Shown: piece after piece, positions 38,146 to 46,404 of the stretch
How positions within the stretch are numbered: the stretch's first letter is position 1
Layout: each line of letters opens with the position of its first letter
Origin: Pseudobacillus wudalianchiensis
Lineage (GTDB): Bacteria > Bacillota > Bacilli > Bacillales > Domibacillaceae
Direction: 5' to 3'
Assembly (NCBI RefSeq): GCF_001685015.1
Contig: NZ_MAYT01000002.1
Coordinates: 33,221 to 97,220 of the forward strand
DNA length: 64,000 nucleotides
The notes under the pieces: generated by a model
Told to the model about the DNA's origin: nothing
The model's input: only the letters and a program-made list of their open reading frames with translations
Databases searched by the model: none
Translations under genes and position numbers: made by a program

Positions 38146-38391
38146 CATTTATACCAATTTGTTCAAGCTGAATTAAACGACGTCTCAGTTTACCAGGGGA
38201 GACTTCATCGTGATGACAGGGACAAAATATATAGCCTTATGTCCAAGATAAAGCATTTTCATGCAATAGAAAGAAGCATTAAAAGCAGACAAAAAAGGTT
38301 TGTAGTGACCTATACCCTGAATGATGGACACTTAAAAAAAAGTCCCTTACTAAGGTGTGACTATGTCTATAGGCTGGAGACCGGTTTTTAG
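38146..38391 (+). pseudogene. Open frame without start codon, unrecognised
   Basis: Eighty-one codons in one frame contain RLHRDDRDKIYSLMSKIKHF and KRFVVTYTLNDGHLKKSPLL, charged and protein-like, but there is no plausible start codon or ribosome site. Probably a decayed gene. I do not recognise a family. Confidence 0.3.
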
Positions 38392-38447
38392 TGCAAAAAA
38401 GGGACTGTATTGAAAACTGGTTAAGAAACTTATTTAAATACATCGTG

Positions 38448-38570
38448 ATGAACCATAACATAACTAACGATAAAATTTTAATTGGCTTAATTGGGATATT
38501 TGGTATGATGGTTATGCAGGTCCAGGATTTGTATAAAAAGCTGAAATGTAGTTTCATCATCGATTTATGA
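38448..38570 (+). CDS. Possible 40-residue single-pass membrane peptide
   Basis: An ATG at 38448 opens a 40-codon frame with one hydrophobic segment (ILIGLIGIFGMMVMQV) and a basic tail. No Shine-Dalgarno site is visible, and the frame begins in the candidate att-like site 6, so it may be fortuitous. Confidence 0.25.
   Translation: MNHNITNDKILIGLIGIFGMMVMQVQDLYKKLKCSFIIDL
38450..38467 (+). repeat. att-like site 6 (weak)
   Basis: gaaccataacataactaa matches the first 18 bases of site 1 at 15 positions; the ggtttt half is lost. It fits the block pattern but could be chance. Confidence 0.35.
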
Positions 38571-38698
38571 TGGGCTATAGAAAGTTGTTTATGGAGAAAG
38601 AAATAGCTGCTTCAAGGTGAAAATGCTGAGTTTTGTTCGAGTCGCATGGGGTGTATGAATAGGGAAAACAGATTATCTGCCTTTTCGACTTTATAAAG

Positions 38699-40021
38699 GT
38701 GAGGAAGTACAAGTTCATTATGAAAAGAAATAAAATAAAACTAATTTTTATCTTATCTATTATGCTGTTGTTGTTTTTTACAAGTTTGAATATGTATACT
38801 TCTTATTTAAAAATAAAAAGGACGGTTGAAGAGTCAATTGCAAATCAAAGTGTGGAAGCGGCAAAGTCCATCGCTTCTTCGATAGATATAGAAACGTATG
38901 AGCAGTTTTTGCTTAACCCTGTAAAAAACGAACCTTATTGGGAACTTAGAAGCTACTTAAATGATGCGAGGGAAAAAATAGGGGCCTTATATGTTTATAC
39001 CCTTGCGATTGACAATCCAAAAGCAGCAAAAACCATGATTGTGGGGATGCCGGAAGAGGCAAAAAGGAGTTTTCCGATAGGAGAGGTTTGCACAGTACCG
39101 GAAAAGCAGGTTAAGAGAGCCTATGAAGGAAAGGCGTATGTCACAGGAGTCATTAAGGATGACAAGTATGGAGATTATTTATCTGTTGGAGCACCTATAA
39201 AGGGTCGTGACGGAAAGATTATTGGTTATTTGGGGATTGATATTGGCGCTGATATGCTGGAGGATATCGGAGGAAAAGTAATAGAAAACAGTATTTCTAT
39301 CCTTGTTTTTAATGGTGTCTTCGTATTCATTGTGTTACTATCCTTTTTTATAATGAATAAATGGTATCAAAAAGAATCCGTAAAGGAAATTGAGGAGACA
39401 GAGGGCACTTACCAAACAGAAATTAGAACGTTAATCTCCTCTGTTCAATCTTTAAGACATGACTTTATTAATCATGTTCAAGTATTGCACGGGCTTCTCA
39501 AATTAGAGAAACAAGCTCAGGCATTAGACTATGCCGCTTCCTTATTTAAAGAAGTTCAGGCTATTGAATCCATAAAATTAAATGTAGATAATCCCGGACT
39601 CTCTGTATTGTTGCAAACGAAGAAACTTTCTGCTCAAAATTATAATATTGATATTCAATTTACAATCTCTAGTGATCCATTTGATATGATCAAAACAACG
39701 GATTTAATCAAAATATTATCGAATTTAATTGATAATGCCATTGATGCAACAATCGAGCTGCCTGAGGATGAACGGAAAATAGACATAGTATGTCGAGCAG
39801 ATGTAAATCAGTATGTATTTAAAATTACCAATACAGGATCAAAGATTAAGGATAAGGAAAATATCTTTAAAAGCGGATTTTCGACGAAAGAAGCAGTGCC
39901 CGGAAAAGTAAGAGGGCAAGGTTTATTTATTGTGAAGGAAGTCGTTAATAAGTACAACGGACGTATCTCCATCGATTCAACTGGATTAGAGACTGTCGCC
40001 ATAGTGGAAATCCCTAAATAA
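38699..40021 (+). CDS. Orphan membrane sensor histidine kinase (SPOB/GHKL type)
   Basis: Membrane kinase: N-terminal helix (about 13-33), extracellular Cache-like domain (about 35-195), second helix (about 200-222), then a dimerisation helix with SLRHDFINHVQVLHGL carrying phospho-acceptor H254, and an HATPase domain with N box NLIDNAIDA and G2 box GQGLFIVKEV. This Spo0B-like H-box resembles CitA/DcuS and LytS-type kinases. GTG 38699 and ATG 38720 are both possible starts; the second has GGTGAGG upstream. No response regulator lies next to it, so its partner must be elsewhere. Confidence 0.88.
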   Translation: MRKYKFIMKRNKIKLIFILSIMLLLFFTSLNMYTSYLKIKRTVEESIANQSVEAAKSIASSIDIETYEQFLLNPVKNEPYWELRSYLNDAREKIGALYVYTLAIDNPKAAKTMIVGMPEEAKRSFPIGEVCTVPEKQVKRAYEGKAYVTGVIKDDKYGDYLSVGAPIKGRDGKIIGYLGIDIGADMLEDIGGKVIENSISILVFNGVFVFIVLLSFFIMNKWYQKESVKEIEETEGTYQTEIRTLISSVQSLRHDFINHVQVLHGLLKLEKQAQALDYAASLFKEVQAIESIKLNVDNPGLSVLLQTKKLSAQNYNIDIQFTISSDPFDMIKTTDLIKILSNLIDNAIDATIELPEDERKIDIVCRADVNQYVFKITNTGSKIKDKENIFKSGFSTKEAVPGKVRGQGLFIVKEVVNKYNGRISIDSTGLETVAIVEIPK

Positions 40022-40412
40022 AGAAAGTTTGAACTTAAATGCTAGCCGATATAAGATATAAGATATAACCTCTTGTGGTAAGAAGCTGTACCATACAAGT
40101 ATTGTTCTTAATACTTGTATGGTGCAGCTTTATTGTTTGTTTGAAGTTCCCTGCATTATGGATAGGAGAAGCTTCTAATTAAATACGAAATAAAATCATT
40201 ATATTTTATGCTGCTTTTTAAAAACTCACTCCTTTGTCTACGAAATTTTTGTTCCTCCAAGGCATTTCTGTACTCTTCCTTTGGTTCAATCCTTTAAACA
40301 GCACTTAATCTGCATGTTAGTGAATGCATACATCCAAACAAAAAGGTATATGAAAAATTCTAGTAAGTATAAAATAGGACAGTTAGCATTTGTTGTAGGA
40401 AGGGTGATAACG
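40022..40412. other. Intergenic stretch with long hairpin
   Basis: aagctgtaccatacaagtat (40083 onward) and its near-perfect complement to 40131 form a stem of 21 pairs with one mismatch and a six-base loop, followed by a short T stretch; probably the terminator of the kinase gene. The remaining 280 bases hold no supported gene. Confidence 0.6.
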
Positions 40413-41297
40413 ATGTTAAAAGCATATATATGGCTAACATTTTGTGTAATGGTGTGGGGGAGCAACTTTGTATTTGGGAAGATACTAGTCCAAGATTTTT
40501 CCCCGGCTCTGTTAACCATGCTTAGACTTTTCTTTATTGTAGTATTTTTAATTGGATTATCCTCATATAAAAAACACTTTAAACGAGTTAATAAATCGGA
40601 TTTACTTGCGGTGTTTTTTCTAGGAGTTATTGGTGTTTTTATAAACCAATGGTCCTTTTTCGTAGGACTGCAAACGGCTGATCCCACAACCTCTGCCCTC
40701 ATTTTGGCCACTACCCCTATCTTAACTAGTGTCTTAGCTGCTATTTTTTTGAAAGAAAAATTAACCATTCGTATGTTGATGGGATCGATTGTGGCAATCG
40801 TAGGGATTTATTTTGTTGTAGCGAAAGGGAATTTATCTTCGGTACATATTGATAAAGGTTTATCATGGATTGTGATTACCATGATAACCTTCGCCATTAT
40901 GATTATCATAACAAGGCTTCTTTCTCAAAGAATCGATCCATTTACCATTACTTTATACTCAAATGTTGTAGGTTTGGTTGTATCGGTTCCTTTTGCTTTT
41001 TTATTAGATAATCCTGTACGGTTAAGCCCTAAGGCGCCAGATTGGATTTTGCTGATTGGAACTGCCGTTGTTGTACACGGTGTAGCAACATTGATTTGGA
41101 ATAATAACATTAGACATGTTGATGCTTCGAAGGCTTCTATATTATCTAATTTAGAGCCTTTTGTAGCCATGATCATGGGATTGATATTGTTATACAAACC
41201 AATAACGGGAGCAGAAATTTTAGGATCACTATTTATAGTGGGAGGAGTAGTGCTATCTACGTACCAACGAAGAAAGCTGCATAGCCGATCAAATTAA
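40413..41297 (+). CDS. EamA/DMT-family transporter
   Basis: A 294-aa carrier with ten predicted helices made of two EamA repeats (about 5-140 and 150-290), the drug/metabolite transporter superfamily that exports amino acids or other metabolites. WGSNFVFGKILV in the first helix and LEPFVAMIMGLILL in the second repeat are typical. I take ATG 40413 after GAAGGGTGA; the frame is open 44 codons further upstream but that part is not membrane-like. Substrate unknown. A 13-pair hairpin lies at 41340-41378. Confidence 0.88.
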   Translation: MLKAYIWLTFCVMVWGSNFVFGKILVQDFSPALLTMLRLFFIVVFLIGLSSYKKHFKRVNKSDLLAVFFLGVIGVFINQWSFFVGLQTADPTTSALILATTPILTSVLAAIFLKEKLTIRMLMGSIVAIVGIYFVVAKGNLSSVHIDKGLSWIVITMITFAIMIIITRLLSQRIDPFTITLYSNVVGLVVSVPFAFLLDNPVRLSPKAPDWILLIGTAVVVHGVATLIWNNNIRHVDASKASILSNLEPFVAMIMGLILLYKPITGAEILGSLFIVGGVVLSTYQRRKLHSRSN

Positions 41298-41339
41298 CAA
41301 GACTTCTATTATAAAAACTTTAACACCGCTTAAATATAA

Positions 41340-41378
41340 GAAGAGCTTTGCTAATTGTTTAGATAAGCAAAGCTCTTC
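41340..41378. terminator. Inverted repeat between convergent genes
   Basis: gaagagctttgct and agcaaagctcttc are perfect 13-base arms with a 13-base loop. It sits between the EamA gene and the opposing hydrolase; the T tail is weak. Confidence 0.55.
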
Positions 41379-41451
41379 AAGCTAATTTTTACATAGAAAG
41401 AATATAAAAAGCTGTATTACTTACTTTTCTTTTATAGTTCCTGAATAAAAA

Positions 41452-42756
41452 TCAATAGGTTTTTTTGGGAGCAAAATGGCCAATTCCCTTTAATTCATAG
41501 TCGAAAAATTCAAGAATGAGTTCATTTTCAGTTTCAATACAGTAATATGGATCGACATCGGCTTTTCCACCTTGCAGGCTATTGGCAAGCAGAGGAGAGA
41601 AAAGCGGTAAATCGGTTAGGCTTAGATGTTTCGTCCCTTGAAAATGAACGGTATAGGCTTCTTTGAAGCTCTTATTATTGAGTTTGTTCGCTGCATAAGT
41701 AGAGTTGCTGTCGAGCTGTCCCCAAACATCGTCGGAATATAGGTTAAAAATGGGGGTTTTGTAGGCTTTGCTGCTTGCCGCAAAATCACCCATATCTTTC
41801 TTGTACACAAGCTCACTAAAGAACGGGGCATCAATATTGACAACAGCATCTATATCGTTACGCTCTCTGCCTAACAAGACACTTGCCGATCCGCCCATTG
41901 AGTGTCCGAATACGCCAATTTTTTCTGTATTAATCTTTTGATATACGGAATTAGGGTTATTCTTAGATTTATTAAGGATCGTATCAAGAACAAAATTCAT
42001 ATCATCCGTTCGCAGCTTCATCCATTTTTGAATGAGTCCATAGAGTTCTTTCCTCGTGTAAACACCTTCTTTATTGGCGTTGCTGACTTCGCGATTATAA
42101 TTTGTATTAATCAAAGTCTTTGTGCCATCAGCCGAAGCAGTATAGAAGGAGTGATAAGGATGATCGATGGACACGACTACATACCCGTGGCTTGCCAGCT
42201 CCGTGTAGGTAGAAGTATTACTGGCCTTAATGCCGTATGCTCCATGTGAGAACACTAAAAGAGGATAGGTACCATTTGCATTTTTCGGATACCAAAACTC
42301 CACGTTCACAAATCTATTTTGTTTTTTGTCGGAGAATTCGTCTATGCGATTTTTGTCAGTATAAGTATAAGAAGCCGTTGCGACGTCATATTTGCCTGTT
42401 ACTTTTGGTGATGGATGCTGCGGAAAAACAATGGCAGGTGCAAGCGCAAATACGAATACCGCTGTCATCACAATAGATTTCCAGACAATAGAAGAAGTTT
42501 TGTATGTTTGTTTGTTTGTTTTATTGCGGACAAGAGAAACTGTTCCTTTTAGCGCTAATAGGAAAAGCAGCACGGCAAGCATAACCCAGCGGAAACTCCA
42601 TACAATGACCGATGAAAGTGTAAGCAGGATAAAGACTGCAAATACAGAAATCCTAATCCAATTCTTTAATTTTTTATGGTTTTGCTTCGTTGCCATACAA
42701 TAGATGGCAAAACCAATCTCAAATACTAAAACGAGCAACAATAGTAAAGTTCCCAT
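41452..42756 (-). CDS. Membrane-anchored alpha/beta hydrolase (PAF-acetylhydrolase-like)
   Basis: A 434-aa protein with four hydrophobic N-terminal segments (to about residue 120) followed by an extracellular alpha/beta-hydrolase domain. FSHGAYG gives the oxyanion region, GHSMGG carries nucleophile S286, and TKHLSLTD near the C terminus supplies the likely His. It resembles the platelet-activating-factor acetylhydrolase/dienelactone hydrolase group; the natural substrate (lipid or ester) is unknown. ATG start after GAAGGAG. Terminated from the upstream LytTR operon by a hairpin at 42868-42898. Confidence 0.88.
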   Translation of the reverse strand: MGTLLLLLVLVFEIGFAIYCMATKQNHKKLKNWIRISVFAVFILLTLSSVIVWSFRWVMLAVLLFLLALKGTVSLVRNKTNKQTYKTSSIVWKSIVMTAVFVFALAPAIVFPQHPSPKVTGKYDVATASYTYTDKNRIDEFSDKKQNRFVNVEFWYPKNANGTYPLLVFSHGAYGIKASNTSTYTELASHGYVVVSIDHPYHSFYTASADGTKTLINTNYNREVSNANKEGVYTRKELYGLIQKWMKLRTDDMNFVLDTILNKSKNNPNSVYQKINTEKIGVFGHSMGGSASVLLGRERNDIDAVVNIDAPFFSELVYKKDMGDFAASSKAYKTPIFNLYSDDVWGQLDSNSTYAANKLNNKSFKEAYTVHFQGTKHLSLTDLPLFSPLLANSLQGGKADVDPYYCIETENELILEFFDYELKGIGHFAPKKTY

Positions 42757-42867
42757 AATGGTTACTCCTTCTCTTTAAATAATTTATTTATGAACTCATC
42801 ATAAAAAATTGCGAAAAGGTTGTATATAGAAAAATAGTAAGTTGTATCTATAAGGCAATAAGATGCA

Positions 42868-42898
42868 AAAAAGCAGTAAGCCATAAAGCTTACTGCAT
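42868..42898 (-). terminator. Terminator of the LytTR-DUF3021 operon
   Basis: On the minus strand gcagtaagc pairs with gcttactgc around a six-base loop and is followed by six T. Confidence 0.8.
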
Positions 42899-42920
42899 GA
42901 CAATCTGTTTTATGATCGTT

Positions 42921-43352
42921 TTAATAAACATCTTTCTTGAACGCCTTTAGTTTTTCATTGATTTTTTGGGCTTCTTTTTTATCATTTTGCCATGACAGCA
43001 GACGAACTAGCGTATAGATCACTGCGATTTCTAGTGCCAGAGTAATGGCATCCGATGTACTATTCACAATATCAAAAATGCTGCCAAGGATAATTAATAG
43101 AATCTCTAAAGCGGCAAAGTGAATGACCATTCTTATGCGCATTTCCTTCTCGCTGATATCATGAGGAGAATACAAAATAAATCCCATTAAGGCACTGAAA
43201 ATTGAAAAAACCATTACAATATAAATCGACTTTAAATCGAAGGCCAGATCGGGATAATACACCTGTCGCAAAATCGTAATAATGATGATGATGGACGCAA
43301 AGATAATCAAGAAATCCTTCATCACCTTTTGTACAAATCCGGAAAGCTTCAT
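42921..43352 (-). CDS. DUF3021 four-helix membrane protein
   Basis: A 143-aa protein with four predicted membrane helices, matching DUF3021 in length and composition. It starts 14 bases after the LytTR gene with AAGGGAGG upstream. Paired LytTR regulator and small membrane protein genes are known as LytTR regulatory systems (such as HdrRM and BrsRM in streptococci), in which the membrane protein restrains the regulator; the same role is inferred here. Confidence 0.8.
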   Translation of the reverse strand: MKLSGFVQKVMKDFLIIFASIIIIITILRQVYYPDLAFDLKSIYIVMVFSIFSALMGFILYSPHDISEKEMRIRMVIHFAALEILLIILGSIFDIVNSTSDAITLALEIAVIYTLVRLLSWQNDKKEAQKINEKLKAFKKDVY

Positions 43353-43366
43353 ATTTATCCTCCCTT

Positions 43367-43804
43367 TTACAATCCAAGCATATTTTTAAGGACGGGCACA
43401 TACTGTCGGGATACAACAGCACGTTCCCCATTATCAAGCACCGCCTCGAATCGGCCGCTTATGGATGGATAAATAGATGAAATTTTAGCTATGTTCAAGA
43501 TCGTTGATTTGGATGCACGAAAACAGTTCTTTCCTTTGCATACTTCCTCTAACTCATAAAGCTTTTGTTTTACCTCAAAAACGTTGTCCTTGCAGTAACT
43601 AAAAACCTTTCCGTCCACCGCCTCAAAATAATAGATATCACTAAGCTTAATTCGGTAAACTTGATCATTTTGATATCCGATTACGATGGGAACTTCGGTT
43701 CTCAGCCTGTTTGCCATTGCATGTATTTCGTCATTTACCTCATGACATCTAATGAGAATTTCTTCTTCCAGTTCTTTGTCTATTTCCTCTATTGAAATTT
43801 TCAT
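43367..43804 (-). CDS. LytTR-domain DNA-binding regulator
   Basis: A 145-aa protein with an N-terminal helical region (about 1-45) and a C-terminal LytTR domain (about 50-145, including IYYFEAVDGKVFSYCK, FRASKSTILN and VSRQYVPVLK). It lacks a receiver domain, as typical of LytTR regulatory systems. ATG 43804 after GGGTGA is preferred to the GTG four codons earlier. It is cotranscribed with the DUF3021 gene, which probably inhibits it. The 330 bases upstream (to 44134) contain no gene and may hold the regulated promoter. Confidence 0.88.
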   Translation of the reverse strand: MKISIEEIDKELEEEILIRCHEVNDEIHAMANRLRTEVPIVIGYQNDQVYRIKLSDIYYFEAVDGKVFSYCKDNVFEVKQKLYELEEVCKGKNCFRASKSTILNIAKISSIYPSISGRFEAVLDNGERAVVSRQYVPVLKNMLGL

Positions 43805-44090
43805 ATAATCACCCACGGAAATTCAAACTATTTCAGGTCGACAATGGAGTCGGTTTTATTAATTTGTAAATGGTGTAAGTCTAAGTAAGCTTGTCTATCT
43901 TCAAAATTAAAGATAGGAGACTTTGAGCATTGTCATCAAGGTGGTTGTTCGTATTTCTGCTAGCATGATCTGACGGCGTTCCTCGGATGACTTTATTATG
44001 TTTTATATTTTATCAGATTGTCGTTTGGTATTGATACTGCGATGTTAACCAGAGTTTATCCATTTCGTTAAATTAAGTGTAGGAGAAGGA

Positions 44091-44109
44091 GAACCCCATC
44101 ATAAAGAAA
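44091..44109 (+). repeat. att-like site 7 (weak)
   Basis: ggagaaccccatcataaaga with flanks matches site 2 at 18 of 24 positions, with gaacc and cataa conserved. The distance from site 6 is 5.6 kb. Could be chance. Confidence 0.35.
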
Positions 44110-44134
44110 AGTCTAGATAGGGTCATTAAGGACT

Positions 44135-44575
44135 TTAGAGAGGTCTTTCAAAAACGGTTAATATTTCTTTAAAACCGAATTGCTGGCAAAGAGCTGTTGA
44201 ATGATTACCAGAAAAAATGCTTAATTGAACTTTTTTATAATGGCCTTGTTTTAACCGTTTTAAGGCTTCCTGTGTGAGTTCTTTGGCTATGCCCGATTTT
44301 CTATATGGAGAGAAAACGTAAATATCAAGAAGGTATCCGATTTCTTCAAAGGAATAAAGGTCAATATTTGTCCCGACTAGGATCCATCCTAATAGGGTGT
44401 TTTCTTTTTCGGCTACTAAATAGTAAGCTCCGTTTTCAAGAGCAGGTTTGAATACCTCGCTTATAATATTGTCTCGGCTAGGTTTAAGATATCCCATTGA
44501 TCCTTCTTCGATTACCTCTTGTGAAAAATTTAAAATAAAATCTGTCTCTTTCTGATTGGCTTTTCTAATAATCAT
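44135..44575 (-). CDS. GNAT-family N-acetyltransferase
   Basis: A 146-aa acetyl-CoA-dependent acetyltransferase. IYVFSPYRKSGIAKELTQEA contains the R/Q-x-x-G-x-G/A acetyl-CoA loop in the variant form YRKSGIA, and LSIFSGNHSTALCQQFGFKE is the conserved motif B. Length fits a single GNAT domain. ATG start after AAGGAGG. Substrate unknown; it stands alone. Confidence 0.87.
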   Translation of the reverse strand: MIIRKANQKETDFILNFSQEVIEEGSMGYLKPSRDNIISEVFKPALENGAYYLVAEKENTLLGWILVGTNIDLYSFEEIGYLLDIYVFSPYRKSGIAKELTQEALKRLKQGHYKKVQLSIFSGNHSTALCQQFGFKEILTVFERPL

Positions 44576-44974
44576 GTATATGCCTCCTTATTACCAAGGA
44601 AATTAGAGAGGAAGTAAAGCGATTTTACCTGATTATTATCATATGGACGCTTAATTGTTTTGCTATAGGCAAATGAATGTAAATCCATCGTTAATTGTCA
44701 TACTATCCATAGTTTCGTCGGCAAACATTTTAGAGGAAAAAAATCTAAAATGAGGTCTGCATTTGAATATTCTTTAAGCGGTGATAGGCACAATGATAAG
44801 GGAGATATAGTTCATATTCTTAATCTGAGGGTGTATAAACCTTTAAGCAGAGGGTAAATCTTTTAATGATTTCTTTTTTCATTATTGCCCTTTAGGGTTT
44901 ATCTGTCATTTTCTCCTATTAATTTAGCAGAGGATGAAAGGGTTCATAATAAAGCCTTTTCAGAAAAATAGACC
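44576..44974. other. Gene-free stretch
   Basis: Between the divergent acetyltransferase and niaP genes. I see no gene or strong hairpin; the niaP promoter begins at its right edge. Confidence 0.5.
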
Positions 44975-45032
44975 TTGTTTTTTCCATTGAATCCGATTAT
45001 AGTGAAATGGCAATGACAACTGTCAAGACACC
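44975..45032 (+). promoter_or_regulatory. niaP promoter and putative NiaR operator
   Basis: TTGTTT (44975-44980), a 17-base spacer and TATAGT (44998-45003) form a sigma-A promoter. Just after the expected start point, tgacaactgtcaagacacc (45014-45032) contains the TGTC-N2-GACA core typical of the Bacillus niacin repressor NiaR (YrxA) and directly abuts the ribosome site. Repression by NiaR with niacin is inferred from the niaP regulon. Confidence 0.6.
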
Positions 45033-45045
45033 GGAGGTAAAGATG

Positions 45046-46245
45046 ATGGCAGAAAGAACAATTTCACAGAGAAAGCTTCTCGGCATTGCAGGGCTCGGCT
45101 GGATGTTTGATGCACTAGATGTTGGGATGCTTTCGTTTATTATTGCAGCCCTGAAAGCAGATTGGGGACTGACACCAGAACAGATGGGGTGGATCGGCAG
45201 TGTGAACTCCATCGGAATGGCTGTTGGCGCACTCCTTTTCGGTCTATGGGCAGATCGGATTGGCAGGAAGAATATATTCATTATTACGTTAGTATTGTTT
45301 TCGCTTGCGAGCGGTATCTCTGCTTTAACGACGACCCTTTTTGCCTTCTTAGTTCTACGCTTTTTTATTGGCATGGGGCTTGGTGGAGAATTACCTGTTG
45401 CCTCAACGCTCGTTTCAGAAAGTGTATCGGCGAAAGAGCGCGGACGAGTGGTTGTGTTACTTGAAAGCTTTTGGGCACTTGGCTGGCTGATTGCCGCACT
45501 TATTTCTTATTTTATTATTCCGTCATATGGCTGGAGAGTAGCTCTTATCCTTGGTGCTTTACCTGCTTTTTATGCTATTTATTTGCGATTAAAGCTTCCG
45601 GATTCTCCGGCATTTTCACCGAAAAAAGCGGAGAGGCGGTCAATTGGTCAAAACGTCCGAGAGGTTTGGTCGAAGAAATATGCACGCTCTACATTCGTGC
45701 TTTGGATGGTCTGGTTCACGGTCGTTTTTTCATATTATGGAATGTTCCTGTGGCTGCCAAGTGTGATGGTCATGAAAGGTTTTAGTATGATTCAAAGTTT
45801 TGAATATGTATTAATCATGACTCTAGCACAGCTGCCAGGTTACTTTACAGCTGCATGGCTCATCGAACGAATGGGGAGAAAGTTTGTGCTTGTCACCTAT
45901 TTACTAGGAACGGCGGGTTCTGCGCTTATTTTCGGTAATGCAGAAACGACAGCAGTACTCATCGTGTCAGGTATCTTTTTATCCTTCTTCAATCTTGGAG
46001 CGTGGGGGGCTTTATATGCTTACACCCCTGAACAATATCCATCTGTCATTCGGGGGACAGGTGCCGGTATGGCTGCCTCGATCGGACGCGTAGGCGGGAT
46101 CCTTGGACCGCTTCTTGTTGGTTCACTTGTTGCAGCAGGTAACTCCATAGGTTTCATTTTTGGGCTATTTTGCGCAAGTATTGTTATTGGTGTGCTTACA
46201 CTTGCATTTTTAGGGAAAGAAACACGGCAGATTGAATTAACGTAG
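45046..46245 (+). CDS. niaP: Niacin permease NiaP (MFS)
   Basis: A 12-helix major-facilitator carrier that imports nicotinic acid for NAD synthesis. It begins MAERTISQRKLLGIAGLGWM and keeps MSFIIAALKADW-type helix 1, GLWADRIGRKN between helices 2 and 3, RFFIGMGLGGELPVASTLVS, and AYTPEQYP near the end, closely resembling B. subtilis NiaP (YceI) as I remember it. ATG 45046 is eight bases after GGAGG; ATG 45043 is nearly as good, and the longer frame from 45007 would start inside the operator. Followed by hairpin 46321-46352. Confidence 0.88.
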   Translation: MAERTISQRKLLGIAGLGWMFDALDVGMLSFIIAALKADWGLTPEQMGWIGSVNSIGMAVGALLFGLWADRIGRKNIFIITLVLFSLASGISALTTTLFAFLVLRFFIGMGLGGELPVASTLVSESVSAKERGRVVVLLESFWALGWLIAALISYFIIPSYGWRVALILGALPAFYAIYLRLKLPDSPAFSPKKAERRSIGQNVREVWSKKYARSTFVLWMVWFTVVFSYYGMFLWLPSVMVMKGFSMIQSFEYVLIMTLAQLPGYFTAAWLIERMGRKFVLVTYLLGTAGSALIFGNAETTAVLIVSGIFLSFFNLGAWGALYAYTPEQYPSVIRGTGAGMAASIGRVGGILGPLLVGSLVAAGNSIGFIFGLFCASIVIGVLTLAFLGKETRQIELT

Positions 46246-46320
46246 AAATCAGCATAGCTATTACATTTTTGGCTTGTAAAGTAAATATTTATCCTTGGTT
46301 CGATTTGTAGGGACATAAAG

Positions 46321-46353
46321 CAGCACCAGTCATGTTAAGGATTGGTGCTGTTT
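46321..46353. terminator. Terminator between niaP and the MocR gene
   Basis: cagcacca and tggtgctg pair around a 14-base loop, followed by ttt. Confidence 0.55.
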
Positions 46354-46404
46354 GTGCGCTTTTATCAAAGGAGAGAGGTAGGATTATAAAAATAATAATC
46401 CTTT

